Origin: Streptococcus pseudopneumoniae | GTDB lineage: Bacteria > Bacillota > Bacilli > Lactobacillales > Streptococcaceae | Reading direction: 5' to 3' | Length of the DNA: 37,272 nucleotides | Assembly: GCF_001074825.1 (NCBI RefSeq) | Contig: NZ_JUPG01000007.1 | Location: 1-37,272 of the forward strand | Shown: positions 1-10,223 of the stretch, in pieces | How the letters are laid out: each line of letters opens with the position of its first letter | Numbering within the stretch: position 1 is the first letter of the stretch | The notes under the pieces: generated by a model | Told to the model about the DNA's origin: nothing | Database searches by the model: none | Seen by the model: only the letters and a program-made list of their open reading frames with translations | Made by a program: the position numbers and the translations under genes

Positions 1-1392
1 AGCTGATGTACTTGCTGACGTACTTGCACTTGTTGAAGCAGATGTACTTGCTGACGTACTTGCACTTGTTGAGGCTGATGTACTTGCTGACGTACTTGCG
101 CTCGTTGAGGCAGATGTACTTGCTGACGTACTTGCGCTCGTTGAAGCTGATGTACTTGCTGACGTACTTGCGCTTGTTGAAGCTGATGTACTTGCTGATG
201 TACTTGCGCTCGTTGACGCTGACGTACTTGCTGACGTACTTGCGCTCGTTGAGGCTGAGGTACTTGCTGACGTACTTGCACTTGTTGAAGCCGATATACT
301 TGCTGACGTGCTTGCGCTCGTTGACGCTGATGTACTTGCGCTCGTTGAGGCAGATGTACTTGCTGATGTGCTTGCGCTTGTTGAAGCTGATGTACTTGCT
401 GACGTACTTGCGCTTGTTGAAGCAGATGTACTTGCTGATGTACTTGCTGACGTACTTGCGCTCGTTGAGGCTGACGTGCTTGCTGATGTACTTGCACTTG
501 TTGAAGCTGACGTGCTTGCTGACGTACTTGCGCTCGTTGAAGCTGATGTACTTGCTGATGTGCTTGCCGATGTGCTTGCTGATGTACTTGCGCTCGTTGA
601 AGCTGATGTACTTGCTGAGGTGCTTGCACTTGTTGAGGCTGACGTGCTAGCCGACGTACTTGCACTTGTTGAGGCTGAGGTACTTGCGCTCGTTGACGCT
701 GACGTACTTGCTGACGTACTTGCACTGGTTGAGGCTGATGTGCTTGCGCTTGTTGAAGCTGACGTACTTGCTGACGTACTTGCACTTGTTGAAGCTGACG
801 TGCTTGCTGACGTACTTGCGCTCGTTGAAGCTGACGTGCTTGCTGACGTACTTGCGCTCGTTGACGCTGATGTGCTTGCACTTGTTGAGGCTGACGTGCT
901 TGCCGACGTACTTGCACTTGTTGAGGCTGATGTACTTGCTGACGTACTTGCACTGGTTGAAGCAGATGTACTTGCTGATGTACTTGCTGACGTACTTGCT
1001 GACGTGCTTGCGCTCGTTGAGGCTGAGGTACTTGCTGACGTGCTTGCGCTTGTTGAGGCTGACGTGCTTGCTGATGTGCTTGCGCTTGTTGAAGCTGACG
1101 TGCTTGCTGACGTACTTGCGCTCGTTGAGGCAGATGTACTTGCTGATGTGCTTGCGCTGGTTGAAGCGGATGTACTTGCTGACGTACTTGCGCTTGTTGA
1201 AGCAGATGTACTTGCTGACGTGCTTGCTGATTGACTTGCGCTTGTTGATGCTGACTGGCTAGCTGAGGTGCTTGCGGATTGACTTGCGCTTGTTGAAGCT
1301 GACTCAGATGCACTGGTCATTGCACTTACTGATGCACTGGTTGAAGCAGACACTGACGCACTGGTTGACGCTGATGCTGACTTATGATCCGA
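1..1392 (-). repeat. SRR2 low-complexity coding repeat (SASTSAST type)
   Basis: On the minus strand this encodes more than 460 residues of alternating Ser with Ala or Thr. The unit is SASTSA, with Q, V, E or M at some positions only near its start (about 1200-1390). In family members this tract is heavily O-glycosylated and forms a stalk that holds the binding domain away from the cell wall. The DNA is built of 12-18 base units mixing TCA, AGT, AGC, ACA, ACG, GCT and GCA codons. The protein repeat is therefore much more regular than the DNA. The tract is expected to vary in length between strains and to be hard to assemble. Confidence 0.93.
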
Positions 1393-1399
1393 ATCTGAC

Positions 1400-4300
1400 A
1401 AGTCAGGAGTTACTGTGTTTTTTGTTCCGTCTTTGTAGGTAATCGTTACGGTTCCATTGCTAGCAATATCGTACGATTTAATACGGAAATCTGACTCAGG
1501 GTTGACTGTCTTCACTGCAGCAAGAATCTTCTTAAGATCATCTGGTGTCAATGAAGTTAAATTAGAAACTTGGATAGCACTACTTGGTTTAATACCTGGG
1601 AATTTTTCATTCAATTTTCCTTGTGCAACTACAGTCGTTACTCTACCCGTATTATCTGATAAATCTGTAGCACTAGTTCCACGAGTCCATCTATTACCAT
1701 CTGCATACTGTACATTTTCCCCATAAGTAGCAGTGTACTCTAGGACTTTTGGATTTGTTGTTGAAGCTTCAGTGGTAATATCCTTAATTCCTAGTGCATC
1801 ATCATCTGAAGAATAACCAGTTTGGAAAATACGACTGATATCAGAAGTTCCATCGTTTAATTTCAGAGTTTTAATCTTACCACTATTATCTTTAGCAGTT
1901 AAAACAACTTTAATCTTGTCGCCTGCGAAGACTTCGTAACCGCTGACTCCTGGACGAACATTATTCTTAATGGTTTGTTTTTCCCATTGGCCCGTCTTAT
2001 CGTTCTTGACATAAAGTTCAAAAGTTACTTCAGGTGCTACAGTTTCCTTGGTAATCGTTGCAGTCGTTGTAGCCGAAGTCAAGGTTTCAGTCCCACCACT
2101 TGGAAGTGTTACTGTTTTTTCTTGCTTAGCTGTCACATCCCTCGTTGGAAGAAGTCCATTGTTGCCATCATAGGCTCTCTGCAAATCAGCGGGTTCAAAG
2201 GTTACGCTTGTTTCATTATCTTTAGCTCTCTTCTCGAACGTATGCCCTGCTAAAGTCAAGGTTACAAGAGCTCCAGGTGTTACATTTGTAACAACAATAG
2301 AACGATTTGGCAAGCCGCCAGTTTCATTGGTAGAATTAACTGAGATAACTGGCGCTTGTGGGTTTACCTTAATAGTCACGTCTACTGTTCTACTATTAGC
2401 AGCTCCACTATAGGAACCTTGCGGAAGAGTGACTGTAACTTTTTTCGTATAAACCCCAGGGTTTGCCAGCATAGCGTCATCAGGATCCTGGACCCAACTA
2501 AATGTTGTTCCTGTTGGGAAGGATACACTTGTATTCGAATTTTTAAGTGCCTCTCCTGGCTTAGCAATAATATCTGCTAATGGAGCCTTATTCCCCACAG
2601 TTGTAACGTACTCCCGTTTAGCCACAGGATCAACAACTGTATAATTAAAGCTTGTCTGACTTGTCAAGGCTGGGTTGCTTGTTGAAACATCCCCAAAACG
2701 TCCTTTTGGATAAGTGGCAATTAGCGTATAGGTTGTACTGTGACTTTTAGCTTCTGATCCCGTAGTATGCCAAATTCCTCCAAATTGTTGTTTCCCAACA
2801 GGGGTCGTAATTTCGTTACCTTGATTATTTATTTTATACTTATAAGACCAAGTTGCTACATCTTTTAATCCTGGTTCATCTAGGTTTGTATACTGTCCAA
2901 TAGTACCACCGATATTATTAGCCCAATCTCCCCCAGTAACTTTATCATTACCTTGATCTGACTTAAAGGCATAGAACTTACCTGTCACACCATTGTGAGT
3001 TTTGGTCTCAACTTTCGGATAAACAGTATATTTGTAAGAAATATCTTTAGATACACCTTTAGAATCCGTAACCGTCAAGGTCGCTGTTTTATCACCAGGA
3101 GTTGATAAATCTAGAGTTCCTTGTTTCCAAACCACCCTTGTATTTGAAGGTAACTCTGTACCATCAGCTGAGCGGACAAAATCACGAGCCGTTAATGTAG
3201 CAGAATTCTCTCCTGCAATAGCGTAAAAACGATCTGACTTAGTTTGATAATTTTGTTCTAGTTTAGGAGTAACTGTTCTGGACGTTCCATCTTTATAGGT
3301 AATCAATACACTTCCATCATTCTGTTGAGTGTATGTACTGATACGATGTTTATCCTTTGGATAGGCATTTTCAACAGCTGCTTTGATTGCACTCTTATCT
3401 GCAGGAGTTAAATTACTAATATCTCGAACTGTTATTGGGGGAATCTTCACTTCTCCCAATCTATCTTTCAACTCACCCTGTTTAAGAACAAAGGTAGTTC
3501 CGTCTGATCGGAGATTTGAAAAATCATCTGCAGTTATAGAGCGTGTAATTCTATTACCAGAATCATATCTCAAATTAGCATTAATAGTTCCTGTAACAGT
3601 AGTCGTAGCAGGTTGATTGGTAGTAGCTGTAGTCTTAGTCGTTACTTTATTGATAACAGTTGTTCCCCATGTATCATTATGGAAAAGATTGTTAATTGCA
3701 GGAGTTCCTGGTCCTCCATTACGAACTTCTGTGTTTTTGATAACACCACTATTATCTTTGAACTTAGCTGTAAACTCTAATGAATCTCCAGAATAGAAAG
3801 TATATACAGGAATGCCATTTTCCATTGATTTAGGGACGGCAGACCATGTATTATCAGCATTTTTTACTTTTACTACTGTGTCAACAACTTGTGGCTTTTC
3901 TTCTTCAGCTGTAATAGTAACTGTTCTTAAATCTGATTCCAAAGTTTCATTTGAATTCGTTACAGGATTAGTAAATGCCTTACTCTGTTTAACTGTTACG
4001 TTTCCTGTTGGAAGCAAGCCATTACTGTCTGCTAATTCATTTGCAGCAAACGTCACTCTTCCATTTTGATCTGCTGTTTTAGATGGAAGTTGTTTGCCAT
4101 TGATTGTTAAGGTTACTGATGCACCTGGTAACGCGTCTGTAACGGTAATTCCTTTATTTGGAAGACCGCCTGTGTTCGTTACCTGATCTGCTGAAATTTG
4201 TGGTGGGTTCGGTCTAACTTTGATAGTTACAGGAACATTTGTACTGTTGCCTGCTTTATCTGCAGAACCTTGTGGTAAAGTAACTTTAACTTCTTTCTTA

Positions 4301-5135
4301 TAGATACCTGGAGCTGAAGCATCAGGTCTGGATACCCACTCATAAGTTGTCCCATTTGGAATCACAACTCTAGAATCAGAATTTTTAAGTGCATTACCAG
4401 GATTTGAAATAATGTCATTTAGCGGAGCTGTATTTCCAACTGTTGTAACATGCTCTTGTTTAGCTACTGGATCCACTACTGTATAAGTAAAGCTTGTCTC
4501 ACTTGTCAAAGCACGATCTTGTGCAGACGGAGTTCCAAAGCGTCCTGTTGGATAAGTTGCTTTTGCAGTATAGGTTGTACGGTGTGTCGTAGCTGCAGAG
4601 TCAGTTGTATGCCAGACATCACTAAATTTAGGTGACCCAGTTCGATTATTTAGTGGTGCACTTGCATTATTATTCAGACGATATTCATAAGCAAATGTAG
4701 TCCCCGAAGGAAGAGATGGACTATTGATATAAAGATATGAATCTCCACCTATATTATTAGCATAGCTACTGCCAACAGTTCGATCACCTGAAGCTGCTTT
4801 AAAGGCATAAAACTGACCAGTAACTCCATTCTTGGTTTTAGTCTCTATCTTTTGATAGACTCTGTAATTATATGTTAAATCCGTAGTAGTATTATCTGGA
4901 TGAGTTACCGTTAAGATTGCAGTTCTAGGGTTCTCTCTGTCCCCCATCGCTGTCATTGTAGGAGCTTGCCCTTGTTTCCATGCAAATCTTGTCCCACTAG
5001 GGAAGTCAGAAGCTCCGCCAACTGGACGCACAAGACTTCTTGGATTTATATTAGATAAAGGCTCGTCGCTAACTGCATAAAAGTGCTCAGTTGTTTTCTC
5101 TACACCATACTTAACATTGTTTGTGACTGTATCCG
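1400..5135 (-). repeat. Two tandem ~620-residue units in the adhesin
   Basis: The segment ITYKDGT..TVTP occurs at about 1406-1450 and 3266-3310, with a diverged form (ITYRDRT..TVTN) at about 5120-5160. The spacings are 1860 and 1854 bases. The NGVTG(K/Q)FYAFK segment lies near 2965-3000 and again near 4800-4835. The EYVTTVGN / EHVTTVGN segments and the Rib-like segments after them also recur at a similar spacing. The units are clearly homologous but diverged, so this is an old internal duplication. Confidence 0.8.
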
Positions 5136-5656
5136 ATGTTCTATCACGATAAGTAATGGTGATATCTCCATTATTAGCTAGACTGATTGAACCCTCTTCA
5201 GCTCCTTTTTTATAGTCAGTTGAGCCTACACCTGATCCTGTACCTGAAAGAAGACTAGCATTAGCCGCCTTAAAGTTAGCCAAGACTTGTTCTCTTTCTT
5301 TTGGGCTTAGATTTGCTTTGTCATTAACTACGACTTTAGTACCTTTCGCAGGGTCTTGTCGCTCATTAAATCCCCTGATATTAAGAGTCATCTCTGCCGT
5401 AGCTTTTTGACCGTCGGTATCTGTTACAACATATTCAATAATGTGCGCACCAGGTTTATACGGTTCCCAAGCCCCGTCTGCACGACCAGGATTTCCTATT
5501 CCGTTGTTTCGACCAATTGTCCCAACAATTCTTACATTATATGATGTCTGGTATCCTGTAATTTTACCATATTTATCATATGCTCCAAGATCACCATAAC
5601 CATTTCTGCTAGTAGCTGGATAATTAGGAGCAGCTAAGCCAGTGATAATTGTATTC

Positions 5657-7222
5657 TTAGGTCCTGGATCTAATCTTAGGTAGCTGAGATGCCGCACGGC
5701 TCTGACCAGCTGCACTTCTAGACTGACCTGTCCCACTAGTTGGAACAGTTGAATTGATTGAATCGCTATAATTCCCAGAAGTATTCGCACTTGTAAACGG
5801 TTGACTGCTTGTAGCCACTCTTGCGTTCAAGCTAGCAGCTTTCGACTGCTTATTTACAGTGGCATGAACCTCAAGCGTTGCTTCTAGGTTTCTTTGTTTA
5901 TCATGGCGGATATCATAGACATACTCATTTCTTGAACCACCACGTTTCTCCATCTCTTGTCCATTAAAGGTCACACGATTAATCGTCGTATTGGAATCTA
6001 CATCCGCAATCAGCCCTACATGATGCAAGGCATTGTTAGCATGCATATTAATACGCCAAACAACTTCATGAGTATTTGGATTATAATTAGTAGACGCAAT
6101 TGAGGCTGTCGTACCATGGCTAGAGAATGTTGCTCTAGGAGAAGCACCCCTCTCTATCGCTTGTCCATTACGGCCATCACGTTGACCTGAAGTGGCACGT
6201 AAAACTGCATTGGCAATAGAATTACGAGCTGAAGTTGCCGTTTTGACAACACTACCAAGATCAGCAGTTGGATCCTTTAAAGCTGACTCAATCTCAGTAA
6301 TGGCAGTTTCCACCTTAAGGATGGCTGCACTCGTATCTGGAAGATCTGCCGCCTTAGCTAAATACTCACCCATTTCAGCTGAAATTTTAGCCAGCTTTTT
6401 ACGATCTTCTTCATTTTTCTTTGTAGATACTTCTACCGATGACAAGGCACCAGCAGTCACTCCTGCCAAACTTGTTAATTCGGAAGTTTTCTCTATCAAA
6501 CCTGTTGCTGACTTAGCAGAGTCCAAGACAGGTGCAGACAAATTAGAGTTTGGCAAGCCTTGACTAACTACTTGATTTTCAGCTGAAGTAGATTCGGATT
6601 GTCCAGCAGTTTCAACACTAGCAGCGCTAGTCGCAACCGAACTGTCCTCTGAATGAACCATCAACTGACTAGAACTTACAGAAGTGCTTGCTGATACACT
6701 TGCAGAAGTACTTGTCGACGCACTAACAGAAGCAGAAGTACTTGCTGACATACTTGCAGAAGTGCTAGCGCTCACTGATTGGCTAGCAGAAGTCGATTCT
6801 GAACTAGACACACTCTCGCTTTCTGAGTGTGACAAACTTGCCGATTCTTCTGGATTTGCTTTCGAAACAGATCCAAGAACGACTGAGTCATTTGTAGCTA
6901 AAACATCCGATGACTCCAATGTCTTTTCAAGAGCAACCGCATCATTGGCATGAACAGTAGTTTGTGTTGCCACTGCTCCGCCTAATACAGCTCCTGTAGC
7001 TGCAAGTCCCCTTATAATATCGAGGCCTGTAATCGTATTGTTTGTTTGGTTCTCAACCACTTCGGTCATAACTTGAGTAGTGTCGACACTACCACGGAAA
7101 ACCTTAAACAAACCAAATAAAGAAGTGGAAGCCCGTAGCCAATGCTTACCGGATTTCACTAACTTATAGCGGGTCACACGATCAGTTTCACGATATTGAC
7201 CCTCTTGACGTCTGAAAAACAT
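5657..7222 (-). CDS. Serine-rich-repeat adhesin, N-terminal ORF (frameshifted gene)
   Basis: This 521-codon ORF is the N-terminal part of a Fap1/GspB/PsrP-type serine-rich-repeat glycoprotein, a cell-wall adhesin normally exported by the accessory SecA2/SecY2 system. Residues 15-44 carry the special long signal, with Y19-K20 and KSGKHW (23-28). A hydrophobic segment at 66-86 ends at a likely cleavage site near A92. Residues 127-186 are a short Ser/Ala/Thr repeat (SRR1). Residues 240-345 look helical and 360-475 look beta-rich, like the NR-alpha and NR-beta binding domains of Fap1. The start is set by AAAGGAG eight bases before the ATG. The ORF ends early at 5657-5659, yet homologous-looking coding sequence continues at once in another frame down to base 1. 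As read, the product would be secreted without its long repeat or wall anchor. The export and glycosylation genes expected next to it are not in the window. Family assignment is strong; the exact orthologue is uncertain. Confidence 0.85.
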   Translation of the reverse strand: MFFRRQEGQYRETDRVTRYKLVKSGKHWLRASTSLFGLFKVFRGSVDTTQVMTEVVENQTNNTITGLDIIRGLAATGAVLGGAVATQTTVHANDAVALEKTLESSDVLATNDSVVLGSVSKANPEESASLSHSESESVSSSESTSASQSVSASTSASMSASTSASVSASTSTSASVSASTSVSSSQLMVHSEDSSVATSAASVETAGQSESTSAENQVVSQGLPNSNLSAPVLDSAKSATGLIEKTSELTSLAGVTAGALSSVEVSTKKNEEDRKKLAKISAEMGEYLAKAADLPDTSAAILKVETAITEIESALKDPTADLGSVVKTATSARNSIANAVLRATSGQRDGRNGQAIERGASPRATFSSHGTTASIASTNYNPNTHEVVWRINMHANNALHHVGLIADVDSNTTINRVTFNGQEMEKRGGSRNEYVYDIRHDKQRNLEATLEVHATVNKQSKAASLNARVATSSQPFTSANTSGNYSDSINSTVPTSGTGQSRSAAGQSRAASQLPKIRSRT

Positions 7223-7286
7223 GTTATCTCCTTTTCTAAACTTAGGTTAAGGGTACAATTCACCCAATTATAAGTTAATCTTTAAT

Positions 7287-7315
7287 ATTATAAAAAAAAT
7301 TGATTTAAAAAGCAA
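7287..7315 (-). promoter_or_regulatory. Promoter of the serine-rich-repeat adhesin
   Basis: On the minus strand, TTGCTT (7310-7315) and TATAAT (7287-7292) are separated by 17 bases, 65 bases ahead of the ATG. The spacer is T-rich. This is a good sigma-A promoter by sequence only. Confidence 0.6.
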
Positions 7316-7398
7316 TAGAATTAAAAAAAAATAATACTATATAATAACGTTTTATGTTTAAAACAAATCTTTTTATAGACAGAGCAAACGCATATTTA

Positions 7399-7418
7399 AT
7401 ATATATATATATATATAT
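7399..7418. repeat. AT dinucleotide run
   Basis: About ten uninterrupted AT units lie some 85 bases upstream of the adhesin -35 element. Such runs can change length by slippage. No effect on expression can be shown from here. Confidence 0.8.
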
Positions 7419-7636
7419 TGCACTGTTTTTTGTATACTTCTAATTTATTTTACTTTAAATAAAAATATAAATTTTTCTATATTCAAACATTCTATTTCAT
7501 TAATCAATCATACTATTGCCGAATCACAGCGCTAGCTAGAGTTCACTGTTAAATTTCAATACATATAATTTCACTAGGATATTACGTGAGTAGATTGGCA
7601 AGAAAACATGTGTACTATCAAGTTTTTTAATATCTA

Positions 7637-7785
7637 ATACTCTTCGAAAATCTCTTCAAATCGCGTCAACATCGCCTTGCTGTAGATAGGGTTACTGACT
7701 TCGTCAGTTCTATCCACAACCTCAAAACAGTGTTTTGAGCAACCTGCGGCTAGTTTCCTAGTTTGCTCTTTGATTTTCATTGAGT
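7637..7785 (+). repeat. BOX element (boxA-boxB-boxC)
   Basis: The element opens with ATACTCTTCGAAAATCTCTT and closes with TTTGATTTTCATTGAGT, the known ends of pneumococcal BOX elements. The region 7662-7687 matches the boxA segment used for BOX typing, with a few changes. ACTGACTTCGTCAGT (7693-7707) and CTCAAAACAGTGTTTTGAG (7722-7740) are the internal palindromes. It is about 149 bases, consistent with one copy each of boxA, boxB and boxC. BOX elements are non-autonomous repeats typical of S. pneumoniae and close relatives. Confidence 0.9.
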
Positions 7786-7955
7786 TTAAATGATACATCC
7801 TATTCCAAACTTAATTTTTTGATTAGTCTCCTTAGTTACTGAAATTCTTATCTTATAAAAAAACTTTGCTGAACTACCATTGAAAGTTGAGAAGAACATT
7901 ATTTTACCAAGTTTTAGTAAGAAAGACAGCCACTCTAACTATCTAAAATTCCAAT

Positions 7956-8192
7956 GAAAAAGCCCACGAACAATAACATTCATGAACTTATTCTAATAAT
8001 GAGGGATAGCTCAAATGACATATCACTTACCGATTGTTACACTACGACACCAAGTTTGGCAAATCGATTTCATTTGCTAAACGTAGTTACGACGGAAAAA
8101 TCCACGAATCGATAATATTCGTGGATTTTTCCTAGTGAAGCGTTTAGGTAAACCGCCATATCGGTTACCGATTATTAGATTACGACACTGAG
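7956..8192. repeat. Diverged direct duplication downstream of prfC
   Basis: A segment of about 97 bases at 7956-8052 matches 8094-8192. Both copies begin GAAAAA-CCACGAA and both end with CATATC, TTACCGATT and TACGACAC in the same order and spacing. The last 36 bases match at roughly 80 percent. The right copy abuts the prfC stop codon and keeps a perfect hairpin. The left copy has lost the hairpin arms. I do not recognise it as a named repeat family. Confidence 0.6.
8094..8132 (-). terminator. Terminator of prfC
   Basis: A 15-base perfect inverted repeat, GGAAAAATCCACGAA and its complement, flanks a 9-base loop about 60 bases after the prfC stop. The stem ends in T runs on either strand, so it could act in both directions. 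Confidence 0.75.
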
Positions 8193-9737
8193 TCACATCT
8201 TCTCTTCCAACTCTACGTCTGGATACTTATCTGCAAACCAGCGGAGGGCAAAGTCATTTTCAAAGAGGAAGACTGGTTGGTCAAAGCGGTCTTTGGCCAA
8301 GATATTGCGGCTTGATGACATCCGTTCATCCAAGTCCTCAGGCTTGATCCAACGAACGGTCTTTTTACCCATTGGGCTCATAACCACTTCAGCATTGTAC
8401 TCGCCTTCCATACGGTGTTTAAAGACTTCAAACTGGAGTTGACCAACAGCTCCCAGCATGTATTCACCTGTTTGGTAATTCTTATAAAGCTGAATGGCAC
8501 CTTCTTGCACCAATTGCTCAATTCCCTTGTGGAAGGATTTTTGCTTCATGACATTCTTAGCAGAAACTTTCATGAAAATTTCAGGGGTAAAGGTTGGCAG
8601 TGGTTCAAATTCAAATTTGTTTTTCCCAACTGTCAAGGTATCCCCAACCTGATAAGTACCGGTATCGTAAACTCCGATAATATCACCTGCCACGGCATTG
8701 GTCACATTCTCACGACTTTCAGCCATAAACTGAGTAACATTAGACAGCTTGGCGCCCTTACCAGTACGAGGAAGGTTGACACTCATGCCACGCTCAAATT
8801 CACCTGATACGATACGGACAAAGGCGATACGGTCACGGTGACGAGGGTCCATGTTGGCTTGGATTTTAAAGACAAATCCTGAGAAATCCTTATCATGAGG
8901 ATCCACAATTTCTCCGTCTGTTTTCTTGTGACCATGTGGTTCTGGAGCAAATTTGAGGAAAGTCTCAAGGAAGGTCTGCACACCAAAGTTTGTCAAAGCT
9001 GAACCGAAGAAGACAGGTGTCAATTCTCCAGCCAGAATAGCTTCCTCTGAGAATTCATTTCCAGCTTCATTTAAAAGTTCAATATCATCCTTAACTTGCT
9101 CGTAGAAAGGATTGCTACCAAAAAGCTTGTCCCCATCTTCTAGACTGGCAAAACGTTCATCCCCTTTGTAGAGCTCCAAGCGTTGGTTATAGAGGTCATA
9201 TAAGCCTTCAAAGGCTTTCCCCATCCCGATTGGCCAGTTCATAGGGTAGCTAGCAATGCCCAAGACTTCTTCCAATTCTTGTAAGAGGTCCAGTGGCTCA
9301 CGTCCATCACGGTCTAGCTTGTTCATAAAGGTAAAGACTGGAATGCCACGATGTTTCACAACCTCAAATAATTTCTTAGTCTGAGCCTCGATACCCTTAG
9401 CAGAGTCCACGACCATGACTGCAGCATCCACCGCCATCAAGGTACGATAGGTATCTTCTGAGAAGTCCTCGTGTCCTGGCGTGTCGAGGATGTTGACGCG
9501 CTTGCCATCGTAGTCAAATTGCATCACAGATGAAGTCACCGAAATCCCACGTTGTTTCTCGATATCCATCCAGTCAGACTTGGCAAAAGTCCCTGTTTTC
9601 TTCCCTTTTACCGTACCAGCCTCACGAATCTCGCCCCCAAAGTAGAGCAATTGCTCAGTGATGGTTGTTTTCCCCGCGTCAGGGTGGGAGATGATGGCAA
9701 AGGTACGACGTTTCTTAATTTCTTCTTGAATATTCAT
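8193..9737 (-). CDS. prfC: Peptide chain release factor 3
   Basis: RF3 is a translational GTPase that removes RF1 or RF2 from the ribosome after peptide release. The 514-residue length is normal. The G domain shows the P-loop HPDAGKTT (18-25), RGISVTSS in switch I (63-70), DTPGHEDF (85-92) and NKLD (139-142). Domains II and III follow with TGKGAKLSN and the C-terminal [20 protein letters not shown] segment. It stands alone, transcribed divergently from the two small genes to its right. A strong hairpin follows it. The start ATG at 9737 is preceded by AAAGAGA. Identification is secure. Confidence 0.97.
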   Translation of the reverse strand: MNIQEEIKKRRTFAIISHPDAGKTTITEQLLYFGGEIREAGTVKGKKTGTFAKSDWMDIEKQRGISVTSSVMQFDYDGKRVNILDTPGHEDFSEDTYRTLMAVDAAVMVVDSAKGIEAQTKKLFEVVKHRGIPVFTFMNKLDRDGREPLDLLQELEEVLGIASYPMNWPIGMGKAFEGLYDLYNQRLELYKGDERFASLEDGDKLFGSNPFYEQVKDDIELLNEAGNEFSEEAILAGELTPVFFGSALTNFGVQTFLETFLKFAPEPHGHKKTDGEIVDPHDKDFSGFVFKIQANMDPRHRDRIAFVRIVSGEFERGMSVNLPRTGKGAKLSNVTQFMAESRENVTNAVAGDIIGVYDTGTYQVGDTLTVGKNKFEFEPLPTFTPEIFMKVSAKNVMKQKSFHKGIEQLVQEGAIQLYKNYQTGEYMLGAVGQLQFEVFKHRMEGEYNAEVVMSPMGKKTVRWIKPEDLDERMSSSRNILAKDRFDQPVFLFENDFALRWFADKYPDVELEEKM

Positions 9738-9826
9738 AAGTTCTCTTTCTTTGATTCTCTATTTTTCTTGTTTCAATAGCTAAGAATGATTTCTACATTG
9801 GATTTTACCATTCCTTTCAACACTTC

Positions 9827-9855
9827 ATTATATCGGATTTTAGCATTTTTTTCAA
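9827..9855 (-). promoter_or_regulatory. Promoter of prfC
   Basis: On the minus strand, TTGAAA (9850-9855) and TATAAT (9827-9832) are separated by 17 bases. The leader to the ATG is about 85 bases. Confidence 0.7.
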
Positions 9856-9921
9856 TTTCTATTTTATGTTAGACTATACTTGAATAAAAGCTATTCCTTG
9901 TAGTCAAATAGATCGAAAACC

Positions 9922-9949
9922 GTGACAATCCTAGCAAAAATGATATAAT
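9922..9949 (+). promoter_or_regulatory. Promoter of the two small genes
   Basis: GTGACA (9922-9927) and TATAAT (9944-9949) are separated by 16 bases, with a TG one base before the -10. AAAAAGGAGATG follows as the ribosome site for the ATG at 9972. Confidence 0.6.
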
Positions 9950-9971
9950 AAAACAAAAAGGAGATGTAATC

Positions 9972-10223
9972 ATGTTCAAAGAATTTGGTATAACCAATTT
10001 AGAAGTGACGAAAGATGATATTTACAAGAATCCAAGCAACCCTATTTTGCGTATGTATGATGACGATGAATTAATCGGAACCTTTAGTATTCTAACTGGA
10101 GAAGTATTGGAAAATTTGGACTTGGCAGACTATGATATTCGTTTTGCTCAAAAGCAAATTGAGTTAAATCGCGATAACTACCTTGAAACATGGAAGGACT
10201 ACGTGGGATTACTACATGCCTAA
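9972..10223 (+). CDS. Small hypothetical protein (83 aa), partner of DUF4160-like gene
   Basis: I do not firmly recognise this protein. It is acidic, has no signal peptide or membrane segment, and is probably cytosolic. Residues 30-75 (DDDELIGTFSILTGEVLENL...IELNRDNYLETW) share a pattern with its neighbour and with DUF4160 proteins: a short beta hairpin with a GEV/GEL turn, then a helix ending N-x(3)-L-x(3)-W. It may therefore be a distant relative of the next gene. The start is supported by AAAGGAG seven bases before the ATG and by a good promoter. Its last eight bases overlap the next start, so the two are translationally coupled. A paired regulatory or toxin-antitoxin role is possible but not shown. 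Confidence 0.75.
   Translation: MFKEFGITNLEVTKDDIYKNPSNPILRMYDDDELIGTFSILTGEVLENLDLADYDIRFAQKQIELNRDNYLETWKDYVGLLHA

Larger units (their letters stand above)
1..5691 (-). pseudogene. Serine-rich-repeat adhesin, remainder in shifted frame, cut by left edge
   Basis: This frame is open from about 5691 to base 1 with no stop, and it is offset by one base from the N-terminal ORF above it. It reads through [15 protein letters not shown] into a domain at about 5650-5360. Two large beta-rich units of about 618-620 residues follow, and then the long Ser-Ala-Ser-Thr repeat (SRR2) from about 1392 to the edge. Each unit contains a segment like ITYKDGT followed by TVTP, a NGVTG-FYAFK segment and a Rib/alpha-like stretch ([23 protein letters not shown]). 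The frame has no start codon with a convincing ribosome site of its own, so it belongs to the same gene. The first possible ATG is near 5390. The LPxTG anchor must lie outside the window. I call it a pseudogene because of the frame break. A sequencing error would make it one intact gene from 7222 leftward. Confidence 0.75.
7223..8192. other. Long AT-rich intergenic region between adhesin and prfC
   Basis: This 970-base stretch has no credible ORF. From left to right it holds the adhesin leader and promoter (to 7315), an AT dinucleotide run (7399-7418), a BOX element (7637-7785), a diverged direct duplication (about 7956-8052 and 8094-8192) and a strong hairpin (8094-8132). I recognise nothing in 7316-7395, 7420-7636 or 7786-7955. 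They are AT-rich and may be decayed sequence. Confidence 0.7.

Noticed and set aside
6..1262. Long plus-strand reading frames encoding Leu/Val/Ala/Asp or Leu/Tyr repeats
   Set aside because: They are the antisense of the serine-rich repeat. Periodic DNA keeps several frames open. No ribosome site or promoter supports them.
1..1300. CRISPR-like array
   Set aside because: The repeats are 12-18 bases, contiguous and in frame with a coding region. There are no unique spacers.
5657..5691. Two separate genes instead of one frameshifted adhesin
   Set aside because: The downstream frame lacks a start and ribosome site and continues the expected domain order, so one broken gene is simpler.
6192..6953. 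Plus-strand ORFs antisense to the adhesin N-terminus
   Set aside because: They are complements of repeat and helix coding sequence, with no ribosome site and no family resemblance.
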